Shown: positions 23,355 through 34,427, counted from the stretch's first letter. The stretch: 64,000 nt of DNA from Timema cristinae (GCA_039000515.1 JBCFYV010000001.1:29285048-29349047); one strand, 5' to 3'. Numbers and translations are program-made. Notes: generated from the letters alone by a model not told the origin.

Positions 23355-23651
23355 CAAGTGAATCAAACAAACTAACTACGGTTTCCTAACTTAACGCAAT
23401 AAACTGTTGGTAAATATTGTCCTTCTCAACGAAAATTGAAATAATTAATAAACTAGCACTAGTAAGTGTCCAATATGTTACCTACCAGTGTTTATTTATA
23501 TATTTACATAATATCTTATATTCGTAGAACGTTCAAAAGCCATGTTTGTTTCTTTAACATAAACGACATGGAAATAAGACATTCTTGGCTAAACTCTCAA
23601 GCTCCACGTTCTCGGAATTGAATAATATGAGCACTTGAAAACACCAGAAAG

Positions 23652-23743
23652 ATAATAAAATATTAATGATTACTTTCGGGAGTGAGTACTATACATATAT
23701 ATACAGTACTCACTCCCGAAAGTAATCATTAATATTTTATTAT
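23652..23743. repeat. Perfect 39-bp inverted repeat with 14-nt AT loop
   Basis: The arms 23652-23690 and 23705-23743 are exact reverse complements, from 'ataataaaatattaatg' at the base to 'gggagtgagtact' near the loop. A (TA)n tract of about 16 bp follows. The length is in the range of a small-RNA precursor or miniature hairpin, but the perfect stem suggests a recent inverted duplication. No terminal duplication was recognised. Confidence 0.95.
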
Positions 23744-24547
23744 ATATATATATATATACCAACCAATTTAATTCATTTTTAATGAAAGTTTACACACCAA
23801 GGATGCCATCAAAATATTAAAGTTAAAAAAAAAACATAAACAGGAAGCCTTAACTTCAGGAAACAAAACTTTCGTAAATTTTAACCATTCGATTTAAAAT
23901 GTTTTTTTTAAATAAAAGTATTTACTTCTTGGATGGTCATATCAAAGCTTACAAAATTTGTAGATGTGCCTTCTAAAAAATAATTAACTGTCAATGAATG
24001 TACGCATGCTATTAAAAAGGGTTTTAAATGTCATAAAAAAAATTGTTCAAAGCGTGGATGTTAATGGAAGTAAAGTTGACGTGTGGAAACTTATCACCTA
24101 CATATGAGTGATCAATTAAGATCACGAGATATCAGATAATGCAACCACCTTCGACTCTTTAGGTCTTTATGTTGCCAATAATACAATGATAACTATACTA
24201 ATGCTATATCATGATGGATTAAATGTGTAGATAAACATACCAGTGCACGTCCATCACAGACTCTGCCTTAAAGTATGAGTGAAGAATGGCTCTGGTCTTA
24301 GGATGACTCCTGGATAGTGAACTGAACTGTGTGAGTATTGGCGTAGTAGAACAAAGTTTCCGCATTTGATTCCGTGTCCAGGTGTCATTTTTCAATTCAA
24401 ATATAATATAAACATGGTTAATTTAAACCATACCTCTGAATAGTTATCATAACTCAGTAGAGCACTAATTAGTAAGATATCAACAAAAACAGAGTTAATA
24501 TATGATCTGTCAAATGGTGAAAGAGATGATGAGGGCGTGTCACAAGT
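23744..24547. other. Gene-free AT-rich stretch
   Basis: Apart from a (TA)n run at 23741-23758 and the short shared motif at 24378-24396, nothing was recognised. Confidence 0.4.
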
Positions 24548-25110
24548 GCAGTTCTACAAGGTTAGGTCCTAAGGCGCTACTTTCACAGTATACTAGACTG
24601 CCTATTATGGTGAGGTCGTGGTTCAATTCCAGTCTGGTGTACTGAGGTTGGTTGGTGACCTGGTGGTCTAAGGGTAAGGTGTCAGACTTCTGTGCTGGCG
24701 GCCGGGGTTCAATCCTCGGTCCCGGCAAGATTTATCTGATTACCAAACCCTTCCTTCACCTCTGACAAGACATCTTGTGAATTTGGGGAATGCCAGGCCT
24801 CCACGTGGTTCGGATTCCACGTTAAACTGTAGGTCCTTCATTTCATCTCACAATCACCCTACCATTACACATTAGCGTAAGTGCGTATAACACGAATGGG
24901 TAGTAAGACGCGGTGCTAATAATAATAATAATAATAATAATAATATAATACTGAGGTTGGTTTTTTCCTAAAGGGTTTCTCACTCTATACTAAAAGGCGA
25001 ATACATTTAATTAAAATTCAACCTTCCTTATCTCTAACGCATTAACGTGATTTAGTACATAGTCTGAATGTATTACCCGAATGGGTAGTAAGACGTGGTG
25101 CTAAAAAAAA
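24548..25110 (+). mobile_element. tRNA-derived SINE, family B, split by a SINE-A
   Basis: The 5' part 24548-24653 (head 'ggtcctaaggcgctactttc', B box 'gtggttcaattccagtc') and the 3' part 24949-25110 (body, then 'acccgaatgggtagtaagac' + 'gtggtgctaaaaaaaa') join cleanly if the SINE-A between them is removed. Confidence 0.9.
24654..24948 (+). mobile_element. tRNA-derived SINE, family A (short subfamily), nested in SINE-B
   Basis: Complete copy with 'ggtgacctggtggtctaag' head and (TAA)n tail. Flanked by a perfect 14-bp target-site duplication, tactgaggttggtt, at 24640-24653 and 24949-24962, derived from the host SINE-B body. Confidence 0.96.
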
Positions 25111-25318
25111 TATATGTTTTCCTTGGCAACACTACACTGGTCAAGCCGATTTACCATCTTTCGTTGATAAAATCTTCTTAAATCAACAACCCTAAGGTGT
25201 TTTGATATAATTACAATCTATCTGAAGCTGGGAAGGCACTCACTTCACCATATGGCGGAAATCCCATGTACTAGGGGTGTTCTGGAAGTGTGGTGGTTCT
25301 CCGTTGTCTTCCACACTG

Positions 25319-25562
25319 AATTTCTATGAACGAGCGCGAAAGAATCTACCAATCATGACAGAAAGGTTTTCTAAGATTCTTTCCAGGGTTCCTTTATATG
25401 CCGTATAGTCGTGGGACCGACCGCTTAGTTTCTCCTCCAAAGGAAATTGTGCTACATATTTTTATCGCTAAAGAAAAAATCCATCGACCTCGGTTGGGGC
25501 TTTATCCCACGAACAACAGGTCCTGAAAGGAGCACTTTACCCCAAGAACCCTGAGCTCGAAT
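25319..25562 (-). mobile_element. tRNA-derived SINE, family F
   Basis: On the minus strand the right end reads as a tRNA-like head ('cttggggtaaagtgctcc', then the B-box-like 'cgtgggataaagcccc'). The body contains 'gggaccgaccgcttagtttc' and 'gtgctacatattttt' (plus-strand reading). The 25319-25482 part recurs at 44137-44300. Proposed as a separate SINE family from two copies only. Confidence 0.55.
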
Positions 25563-26046
25563 AATAAAATCTGTGAGCTAAAAAAAAATATCCTAGGATG
25601 AAAATAATCTTTACATTTTAACACCAATTAATCATAATAAATAATTTTGATGATGTTTTAAACATAAATGTTGATATAAACTCGTAGACTAACTGTAGAA
25701 ATATATTACTTCACGTTAGATATAAATTTAAAACTGAGTCACCAGTACTAAAAATTTATTTTTGTCACTGCTTAAAACATTGATCTTCTAAAATTATATG
25801 TAAAATTGGTAACGTGGAATTTTCCGGTCAAGGTTGCGACCCTTCCAACCACCCAGGTTCCAACCCTGACCCTACATAATCAACCATGTTATTGGATACC
25901 AATACACTAATTTTGGTAGGAAGTACTTTATGAAAGGTATTTTTCCCAACCAGAATCATACCATTCGTGGTAGACAGATAAAAAGAAATAAGTCAATATT
26001 TTGCTAAAATTAGCTAGGCCTATTATACTTTAAATAATAATAAACT
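25563..26046. other. Gene-free stretch
   Basis: No supported feature. Around 25840-25880 'cccaggttccaaccctgacc' is weakly B-box-like. Confidence 0.35.
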
Positions 26047-26090
26047 CAGCACCACGTCTTACTACCCGTTTGGGTTATACGCTTATGTCT
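26047..26090 (-). mobile_element. SINE A/B shared-tail fragment
   Basis: Only the common 3' tail is present, in minus orientation: 'agcaccacgtcttactaccc' + 'gtttgggttatacgc'. It cannot be assigned to A or B. Confidence 0.75.
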
Positions 26091-26479
26091 AGAAATTTAA
26101 AATATTTTTTCAGGCAAAAGGAAATAGTTTGACCTATCCCCCTTTAACTGGCCACCAAAAATATTATGCAATAGTATTTTAGTAAGAAAAAAATACACTT
26201 CAAGGCAGTCCTTATAATAAAATCAAGTGTAGGGTTCTACTAGCTCTGTGCGGAACATTTGATGAGGCTGTTATGTTCGGAGGACTAATACGTTTTCACT
26301 TTGAGGCGTTGGACGCATCTTGGATAATGACGGCTGGGATTAACTAATTGTAATGGGATTGTATCCCTCTGCTCTCCCCCATCCCACCTGATTAGGCCAA
26401 CTGGGAGTATCCATCCGGTACTCGAACACAAACCCTACTGCAGATCCCAAGGGACTGTAAGCTCACGATCAATAGTACG

Positions 26480-26570
26480 ACGAATGGTCTAGGCCAAGGC
26501 GTCACGCTCCCAATAAATATATTGCTGATGATGAGGAAATTGAATCCCGTTTGAGGGTACTCTTGACTGT
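26480..26570 (+). mobile_element. SINE-B head fragment
   Basis: 'atggtctaggccaaggcg', 'gctgatgatgaggaaattg' and a B-box-like 'gaatcccgtttga' match the family B head. The copy stops soon after, next to a minus-strand SINE-B. Confidence 0.55.
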
Positions 26571-26590
26571 TTATTCCTTAATGTTTTTTT

Positions 26591-26836
26591 AGCACTGCGT
26601 CTTACTACCGTTCGGGTTATATGCATATATATTAGGTACGTTAATGGATTTATCGATTAGGAAGGCTATATTTAGATTAAATGTATACGCATTTGCACAG
26701 AGGATAGTGGAAAAACCATTTGGGAAAAACCACCTTCAGTACACCCAACCGAGATTCGAACCTATATCTCTCCGTCATCAGCAGTCCAGTCTATTGCGAG
26801 AGTAGCACGTTATACAACGTGGCCACTGAAGTGGGT
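26591..26836 (-). mobile_element. tRNA-derived SINE, family B, full length
   Basis: Minus orientation: tail 'agcactgcgtcttactacc' at the left, 'cacccaaccgagattcgaac' over the B box, and 'acgtggccactgaagtggg' at the head end on the right. Confidence 0.88.
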
Positions 26837-26888
26837 TTGATGGTTTTATATTTTCAATCCACGCTAATTCTAAATCCCAACTTAGTAG

Positions 26889-26963
26889 TTCATAGTACAT
26901 AAGCGTAGTTAGTATGTCTGCGTAAAACCAGAACGGGTAGTGAGACATGGTGCCAAAAAATAA
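26889..26963 (+). mobile_element. SINE-B tail fragment
   Basis: Only the 3' tail is recognisable: 'tgcgtaaaaccagaacgggt' + 'agtgagacatggtgcc' and an A-rich end. It could be the 3' end of the 26480 fragment displaced by the intervening minus copy. Confidence 0.6.
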
Positions 26964-27120
26964 AGAAATAGTACATAGATTGACCATAGCAATCTGGACT
27001 GTAGAACAACTTTCCTTCTGACCATTTTACAAAATGCCCCAAAAGTAGTTAATGCATCTTTAATCTTTGCAATGATCCATCTGTGATCAATGTAATTTTA
27101 AGTGCTGTGAGATCCACTTC

Positions 27121-27168
27121 TGTGGCTGCATGGTCTAAGGCGTCACTTTTGCAAGAGTAGTATAAACG
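27121..27168 (+). mobile_element. SINE-B head fragment
   Basis: 'ctgtggctgcatggtctaag' + 'gcgtcacttttgcaagagta' matches the family B head, then homology is lost at the start of the family G repeat. Confidence 0.55.
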
Positions 27169-27174
27169 AATTTA

Positions 27175-27425
27175 GTGGTCTTGGGGCAAATCTCTTGCCA
27201 CATGATCATATTCTCGTGGGTTCACACCCATCCGGGGTCAACGGATTTTTCTTTAACGATAAAAATCCGCACCATAGCTTCCTTCAGAGAGAAAGTATGT
27301 GAAAATACCTTACCGGATAAATTGGTTTGCTCTTTAATTCTCGATCATAGAAATTCTTGTGTTATGATATAATCAGTCAGTTCAGAAAGTGCACGTTAAA
27401 CACTTTAAATAAATTAACAGTTATA
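27175..27425 (+). mobile_element. tRNA-like dispersed repeat, family G
   Basis: Contains a B-box-like 'gtgggttcacacccatc', 'acgataaaaatccgcacc', 'gaaaataccttaccgg' and a 3' part 'gtcagttcagaaagtgcacg' + 'ttaaac...aaataaattaacag'. The 3' part recurs at 62116-62200. A 65-codon frame across it is not considered a gene. Confidence 0.5.
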
Positions 27426-27640
27426 AGGATAATCTACCGATGACCAATTTATTACTATTTACATTTTTCTGGAAATGTAACAATTTTTTCCAAATTGATA
27501 TCTGGGAAGTATTTTACTTAAGTAACACTGCACACAGGTTTTTCGTAAAAAAAAAGGATAAAGGTATAATCATCGATTTTTGAGATTATTTTTCAAACAA
27601 TAATATAGCCTAATATAATTATAAAGTATTTGTATGAACC

Positions 27641-27890
27641 ATTTCGATGGAGAAGTGATCTAGTGCACTACTTTCGCAATAGACTAGACTGCCAATGAAC
27701 GAGAGATAGAGGTTTGAATCCTGGTCGGGTGTAGTAAGGTTTTTATACAAAATTGTTTTACACTCTCTCCTTCCACGCAAATGCGAGTACATTTCCTCCA
27801 AACATTGCCTTCATAACACCTAAAACTCTTAAAGTAATTATTACATAAGCGAATAACCCGATTGGGTAGTGAGAAGCGGTGATAAAAAAA
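27641..27890 (+). mobile_element. tRNA-derived SINE, family B, near full length
   Basis: 'agtgatctagtgcactac', 'gactgccaatgaacgagag', B box 'ggtttgaatcctggtc', 'ctctccttccacgcaaatg', tail 'aacccgattgggtagtgag' and poly-A. Confidence 0.87.
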
Positions 27891-28252
27891 ATTCTACGAA
27901 TGTATCTTACAATTCATTTTTTATTTTCCTTAGAATTGTACAAAATATTTTATTTAAGGTCGGAAATCAACCAGACATTTCATTTCTAGAATGTTTGATC
28001 TTACAGCAGAACTACATTAGTCTATGACATGTTATTTCCTTCACGGATCCTCCCCACATATGAAGAACCACTTTCAAGAGGGCAGTATAAGGTCCATTGA
28101 GGGGGGCATTAAATAATATAAAAATAAAAATTTCGATTTCTTTAGACAGGGTGTTTCCAAAATACGTCATTCTTACACCTACTACCAGTCCGGGCTAACC
28201 GAATATTTTAAATAAAGAATTTAGGAATTAATAAAGTAGAATTTAGTTAAAC

Positions 28253-28395
28253 TGTTTTGGTGGCCGTGTGATATAAGGCATCACCCTTGCAATAAACTGG
28301 ACTTTCGATGACAGGGAGATCAGGGTTAGAATCTCGGTCGGGTGTGTAACACCACCCTTATTCCTCCAGAATAAAGGCGGGTACACAATTACAAA
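28253..28395 (+). mobile_element. SINE-B, 3'-truncated
   Basis: 'ttttggtggccgtgtgatat' + 'aaggcatcac', 'tcgatgacagggagatcag' and a B-box-like 'agaatctcggtcggg' are present. The body stops near 'aaaggcgggtacacaatt'. Confidence 0.75.
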
Positions 28396-29329
28396 AAACA
28401 TATAAAGTACATAAGAAATAAATGCAGATGAGCTGATAGGACATCAAAGACAAATATACCATATTATAATATATTTGCTTCTGTTTCCCCAAAACCAACT
28501 CTACAATTATTGCGCCAGTAAAAAAAAAAGGGAATCAACGGCCAAGACATTAAGGATATTTCCAGTTTAAGAAACTCAGAACATTTTTGAAATAATCTGA
28601 GAGAAAGATTTGAACTTAGTTAAGTGCAATGATTTATTAAGAACATCTGGTAAGTCATAAAATATATATTAGATGAATATAAATTATATACCTAATATAA
28701 AAAAATAACGATGTCATACAAAAGGGGTTCCAACAATATTCAATATTAATAGTTTCTCGCGTGTCAATATAGCAAATTCCAGTGATTAACACAATTTTGA
28801 ATATATTATTTATTTTTAAAATAGGACTCAAATCATTAAAAACAAATAATAAGAGATAAATACATATAATTCTACAAGGACTATAAACGCTATAGTAAAA
28901 AATATTGCCCGATTAACCAAAAAAAATGGGCTTAAAGATTTTACCCAATTCTGAACTACATGAGTAAAAAGGAGGCTCAATATTAAACCCTTTCATTAAA
29001 GATATGTACAAAACCTGATGGATACCAACATTTGCCAATATTATATAATTTATAAAACTAAGAAGAAAGATAAAAGTCTCATGTCAGAAGGACTTCAATA
29101 TGAAATAAAAATATTAGTCGGAACAATATTATACTAATAAAATAATCTACTGTCCGTTAGAATAAATATTTAGCAAGTCCAAAATTTAAACATGTTACAT
29201 GTTATCCAAGCGCAATATCCTGCATTATTAGCAGACATGATATAAATAATATTTTAGCCGAAAGGGAATTTAGATATACAAAGGCCGAAAAATAATTTAT
29301 TTTACATTTACTCAGAACACCCAGATGTG
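28396..29329. other. Gene-free AT-rich stretch
   Basis: No supported feature. Confidence 0.45.
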
Positions 29330-29720
29330 TCTTCGTTTGATTTCCTGTCCAGAGTCACTTACTGCTGTTCTTGTGCCAGTATTTATTTGAACATTGTAGC
29401 TCAGAGAGGGGGAAAAGAGGGGTAACACATACAAGGGAAAACACAGAAACAAAAGAGATTGGGAAGGGGTAAAGAGACGGGGAAGATGCAACGAGCGGCT
29501 TCATGGAGGTTCCAGAAACTTCATATGTGCTCACGCCACTTTCTTCAGCCGGAAACGTTCATAGTTCTTTCCCGGCATGCTTTGCAAAATAAAATACACT
29601 GTTGAAGCGTCTCCAGGTCTCGCGCTGTCAGTCAACTCGTTATGTTTGTAGTGACCGGTAGTGTTTGGGGAGGAGAGTCGGCTCGGACGTACACACAATT
29701 AAATGGGGCATTGTTGAGTT
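29330..29720. promoter_or_regulatory. CpG-containing GC-richer island, promoter-like
   Basis: Local base composition shifts sharply: 'agcgtctccaggtctcgcg', 'gagtcggctcggacgtac', 'agccggaaacgttcatag'. An arthropod initiator-like TCAGT occurs in 'gctgtcagtcaactcg' near 29626. No ORF with a domain is present, so it would be a promoter/5' UTR if real. It is not homologous to the repeats of the window. Confidence 0.3.
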
Positions 29721-29817
29721 TTATCAGTTACTATTATAGGGGTGAAAGAATATCACTATAAACTATAGTGTAGAATTTTATTGTTTTGATCTTCACCTTG
29801 TAGCATTATTTATAAAT

Positions 29818-29989
29818 GCTATAGGAGCACTGAGAGTGATTTTTCCTCAATGTGTTCCCACTCTATCCACGCAAATTCAGATACACTTATTCTAAAATTC
29901 AACCTTACTCATTCCTTGCTCATTTACGTATTTAGTAAATATGCATATAACATAAACAAGTAGTAAGGTGTGGTGCTAAAAAAATAGTA
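29818..29989 (+). mobile_element. SINE-B, 5'-truncated
   Basis: Begins in the body ('actgagagtgatttttcct', 'ccactctatccacgcaaatt') and keeps the tail 'aaacaagtagtaaggtgtg' + 'gtgctaaaaaaa'. Confidence 0.8.
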
Positions 29990-30120
29990 GAATTTAAAGA
30001 CAATTTATCTAAATTAACATGAAGTTCAAACATTCTTCTAAATATAAAAATAAGGGTGTGTTTGTCACTCATGAGTCTTGTTCTATATCTACTACACGAA
30101 TTGGTCTAAAATGTTTAAAC

Positions 30121-30364
30121 CCGCCTCGGTGGCGTAGTTGGCTAACGCGCTTGTCGTGTTGAGCTCAACTGCTGAGGACGGGGAGATCGAGGTTCGAATC
30201 TCAGTCGGGTGAACTGGGGGTGGTTTTTCCTAAATGGTTTTCCACTCTACCTCCACGCAAATGCGGGTTCACTTCCTCTAATTCAACATTCCTAATTCAT
30301 TAGAGTAATTAGTACTTAAAAGCGTATAACACGAACGGGTAGTAAGACGTGATTCTAAAAAAAA
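30121..30364 (+). mobile_element. tRNA-derived SINE, family B, best-preserved copy
   Basis: A box 'tggcgtagttggctaacg', long variable-arm-like segment 'gctgaggacggggagatcg', B box 'aggttcgaatctcagtcg', body 'gggtggtttttcctaaatgg' and 'cctccacgcaaatgcgggtt', tail 'aacacgaacgggtagtaag' and poly-A. The head has the spacing of a long-variable-arm (Leu/Ser-like) tRNA, although the parent tRNA is not certain. Confidence 0.93.
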
Positions 30365-30469
30365 TCTTTAAAATTTATAAATTCTGTTCATGAATATGTG
30401 CACCTTGAAGACGGGATTTTAGAGTTTTAACTAGATTTTCTAATTAATTAAAAAACTTGTTTAAGGTAA

Positions 30470-30712
30470 ACCAATATCAATCAAATAAAGAATTGTGTTT
30501 TATATCTCGGACGACTCATACCACTACATTTTTCAAGGCTGATGATGACATGAAATATTGAAAGATTTTCCATCAATAAAGGCACGGTGGACAAACTATC
30601 TGACAATAATATTTCATCTATTTAATTTCTAAATACCCAAGATAACAGCCGGGAATCGAACCCGGGACCCCTAGGCTCGTCCACTGACCACCACAACATG
30701 GGGCTGGTTGGT
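30470..30712 (-). mobile_element. tRNA-headed SINE-like element, family D
   Basis: On the minus strand 'gtggtggtcagtggacgagc' (A-box-like) is followed by the perfect B box 'gggttcgattccc'. The plus-strand text is 'cgggaatcgaacccgggacc'. The presumed body extends leftwards with 'tcatgtcatcatcagcc'. Only one copy, so family status is an inference. It lacks the acceptor-stem pairing expected of a true tRNA gene. Confidence 0.45.
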
Positions 30713-30973
30713 AATATAAATGAAAATAGCAGCTAGAATAATTTACCCACAGCAGCGTAGAGGAAGGCTGTCGAAACAGCCTCTATAAAGTCTTGTTTTA
30801 TGAAACTATCCTCAACCTTCCCATAAACGGTGATCGTGAGTAGTTGAAATCAAACGCTTTGAATCACGCAGTTATCAATGTATTTTTTTTTATTGTTGAT
30901 ACTTTTATATTAAACAAGGTCCAAATATGCAATTATATTTCGATAATTAATAAGTAATATACATACTTTTCAG

Positions 30974-31200
30974 CTTGACACATTAGCTCAGTCGGTAGCA
31001 TGTCTGTCTGTTGAGATAAGAATTCCAGGTTCAATTCCTGGCATGGCTGTACATTTATCATTGATAAAAACCAGGATTTAGCCTTTCACTTTGATAAATG
31101 GATGGCTAGGGACTGGATGTTGTGCATGTCCTAGTATTTAGTTGAAGACACGACAGGAATATAGCAAACATGTAGTGTAAAACATATGGATTGAATTAAA
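30974..31200 (+). mobile_element. tRNA-derived SINE, family C, best-preserved copy
   Basis: A box 'ttagctcagtcggtagcatg' (lysine-tRNA-like), B box 'caggttcaattcctggca', then 'catttatcattgataaa', 'tggctagggactggatgtt' and 'cgacaggaatatagcaaac'. Confidence 0.85.
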
Positions 31201-31255
31201 AAGTGACTCAGTTTGGAAAATGTTGTGGATGTAGAATACTTTTCTAGTAAGATCT

Positions 31256-31303
31256 GTATAAACACTCACTCTCTCAAGATGAGATTAGTGAGTGTTTGTA
31301 TAT
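31256..31303. repeat. Short hairpin
   Basis: 'tataaacactcact' and 'agtgagtgtttgtat' form a stem of about 14 bp with one G:T-type mismatch around an 18-nt loop. No function assigned. Confidence 0.55.
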
Positions 31304-31417
31304 AATAAGACTTGAATATGACCATTTTAATGATTAACTATGATACACATATTATTATACATAAAATAATATTTTTCTTTAAATATAAAAACATTAAATT
31401 TATTCCTAAGACAATCA

Positions 31418-31710
31418 TTATTATTATTAGCACCGCGTCATACTACCCGTTCGGGTTATATGCACTTACACTAATGTGTAATGGTAGGGTGATTGTGAGA
31501 TGTAATGAAGGACCTACAGTTTAACGTGGAATCCGAACCACGGTGGCGGCCTGGCATTCTTCACATTCACAAGTTGTGATTAATACACATCTTGTCAGAG
31601 GTCAAGGAAGGGTTTGGTAATCAGATTAATCTGTGCCGGGACTGAGGATTGAACCCCGGCCGCCAGCACAGAAGTCCAACACCTTACCCCTAGACCACCA
31701 GGTCACCTAA
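31418..31710 (-). mobile_element. tRNA-derived SINE, family A (long subfamily), full length
   Basis: Minus orientation: (ATT)n tail and 'agcaccgcgtcatactaccc' at the left, head complement 'gaccaccaggtcacc' at the right. Flanked by a 13-bp target-site duplication with one mismatch, cctaagacaatca (31405-31417) and ccttagacaatca (31711-31723). Confidence 0.94.
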
Positions 31711-31723
31711 CCTTAGACAATCA

Positions 31724-32785
31724 CTTTACTTATTTATTGTAGTATTTCTTATAACGCCATATTAAATATATATTATTTAGTTTCTAATCCCAAATTGTAT
31801 ATTTATAGTAAATATTAAAAAAATATTAATAATATGTTATCGTTATTAACTCTTTAACTCAGTTAATATACTAATAAGTTAAGTACTATTTAATATAAAA
31901 TACAGCCCAGTACTCAGTGGTTTTCCTTTTATTTTCCATTTTTGCCAACTTTTCACCTTTTAAGAGGGGTAGTGTAAGGGGGACATGAGAAAAAGTAAGT
32001 GTTATTGTAGTTTTTATACTAAAACTTTTTTGCTAAAAATAAATCAAATATTGATTCATTATTAACATAGAGTTTAATTTTCTTTAAAAATGCTGATATC
32101 AACAGTTGTTAAATATCTACAAAGGGTGTCCTGTAGTTTAATAACAAATTTTTTCTCTTCATTTCAAAAGTTTCTCATCAAATTCCACTATGCTCATTAC
32201 ATAATATATTCAAACAACTGTTGATATCATGTGAAGAAAAATACACTATGTTTCTAATGGAACAACATTTAATTTTTTCTAGCCAAAAAAACGTTATTTC
32301 TATAAAACTGCAAAAAAAAAACACCGATCTTTTCTTGCGTTCCCTATGCTTCCACCCACGGAGAAAGTATATGACTACATTTCTGTCACATCCCCATCAA
32401 ACTACGTGTAATGTCCTCGCCTGAGGTAAAACAACCTTTAAGAAGACAGTCAAAAGGAGTCAAAAGGAAAAACATGTTCAACAAATCAACACAAAATGTT
32501 GTATTTTTAGCTTCTTATTTCTAGGTTTACTACTACTTAGGACCTCGACTATACTAAGTAAATTAATCGTCTTTAAAATGTCAAATACTTTCACATACAG
32601 TTATGACTAGAAAAACTACTTCAACTCAAAACAATAAGGCTAAAACACGTTTTCTCAGATGCAGTACAATTTTCATAAAAAGAGAACTTATAAGAGTAAA
32701 CTAGATCTAATTTCACGTATTAACACGTCATATTACCAGAAGTTGTTGATTTTTTTAGTATAGATACATATAAAGTAATACTATA
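31724..32785. other. Gene-free AT-rich stretch
   Basis: A 67-codon frame at 32221-32424 has no recognisable domain. Nothing else was seen. Confidence 0.4.
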
Positions 32786-33198
32786 GTTTAGCCTAGTTTA
32801 TCTGGCCCTCATTTATCCGGATCTCCGGTTTTAATGGAATTAAATTTTGCATTAATTTTTTTGTAACAAATTTTTATGGGAAGAATTATTGATGTGCTAT
32901 TTATAAAAACTCCTTTTAAATACATTAATTAATTAATTCGTGGAGTGAGTGCAGTACTATACTGAAGTAAAACTATAATGCACTCAGTGGTACTGTACTG
33001 TATTTAGTACTGTACAGTGCACTGTCGTTTGATCGAATTTAAATCTGTGTTCTATCAACAAACGTCTGTTTTTGTCTGTTTTTACAGCGTACTGATTGTT
33101 CACTGCCATTTTTTCCCTATGACTTCTAGACTATCCGTATTTGTTCTAACCCGGATGACACCTACTCTAATCTAGGTCAGATAAATGACGTTCCACTG
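32786..33198. mobile_element. pogo/Tigger-like MITE
   Basis: The right end, reverse complement 'cagtggaacgtcatttatct' + 'gacctagatta', pairs with the left end 'tagtttagcctagtttatct' + 'ggccctcatttatccgg'. Both ends abut TA dinucleotides (32784-32785 and 33199-33200), as expected for the Tc1/mariner-pogo group. The interior is non-coding and contains a nested 'tactgtactg...agtactgtaca' inverted repeat near 32993-33018. The termini are only partly matched, so boundaries may be off by a few bases. Confidence 0.6.
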
Positions 33199-33200
33199 TA

Positions 33201-34427
33201 ATTATTTAGTGAAATGTTATGAACGTTGACCACAAATAAAAAAAGTTTGAATTTATAAATCCAAATATGAGTTGGAATTAATTTTAGTAAATTAAATAAA
33301 AAGTACTTATTCACCCAGAAATTTTCAATCAGAGGACTAGATGAGAAAGTTTTTAAGATAATGTTGTACCACTTATTTTCTAATGTTATAATGTTGTTAA
33401 TTGAAAACAAACTAAAAATAATTCGATAATTGACTTTTGTTATCTTAGGGCCTAGTTAAGACTTATAAACTACTCATAATTTGATGAGTAATTAATTAAC
33501 AGTATATTTATACACATTTGTGAATCTATAAGTTTTTGTAATATATTATTCATATTAAAAGAGGAAATATCAATATTCAATTATGACCTTAGCAACCACT
33601 ATACAGAATAAAATTTAACTTTTCTTAAGGAAATTTTTCAACAAACTAAGGTCACAAACTTTTTCTTTTCTATAAATATAACCTTAAAACCAGCAATCCC
33701 GAGTGAAGTAGTTTGAGATTTAAGGCATTAAAACGTAAATTGACTTCTTTAGGAGGGGGCCGATTTTCTTAACTTAATTTTCCACTCACATAAGACTGCA
33801 TACTTTTGAATGCCACAGTTTCCTTGTGTTTTTTTTAAATTAGAAGACTTTGTGTAATTGTGCAATGAGACGATCCATAGTTTCATTCTGTGTTAAAAAA
33901 AAGATAACTTAAAATCTGGACGAGTTCTTGAGTTTTACGTGAAATTTTTTAAAATACATGATCTACTGGTCTTTTCAAAGCTTATGCGTATTTTTAGGTT
34001 GATTAGTATAAGTAATTTTTCACATGTGTGCTTGTGTTTAATAAGGTATAAGACTGCAATAATTTAAGTTTAAAGTTATCTTACCTAAATTTGAATGCAG
34101 AAATGTTTCAAAGGAAAATTTGTCTTTTTTTTGTAATGAACTATGATATTGTTATTAAAAAAGTAACAATTCTTCGTCATCTTCATGTGTACAATTTGAG
34201 TAGGCTATATATTGAAATGAGGTTTTTTTAAATTAAATAAATAGTACGGCCTTTATTTTGTCACAAAATTGAATTTTATTTACTAATTATTTTTTAATTT
34301 AAAAATTATATTTTATATTTTGATAATATACATGTATATAATTTATTTATGAATATATAATTCAAATTATTTATATTTTTTTGTGTTGCAGCTATTACTA
34401 GACAGTATGAGAGATACTATAACATAA
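33201..34427. other. Gene-free AT-rich stretch
   Basis: A 77-codon minus frame at 33177-33410 overlaps the MITE edge and has no domain. No other signal. Confidence 0.4.

Noticed and set aside
30642..30700. Possible tRNA gene on the minus strand (perfect B box gggttcgattccc)
   Set aside because: No acceptor-stem complementarity or proper anticodon arm; best explained as the head of a SINE-like element.
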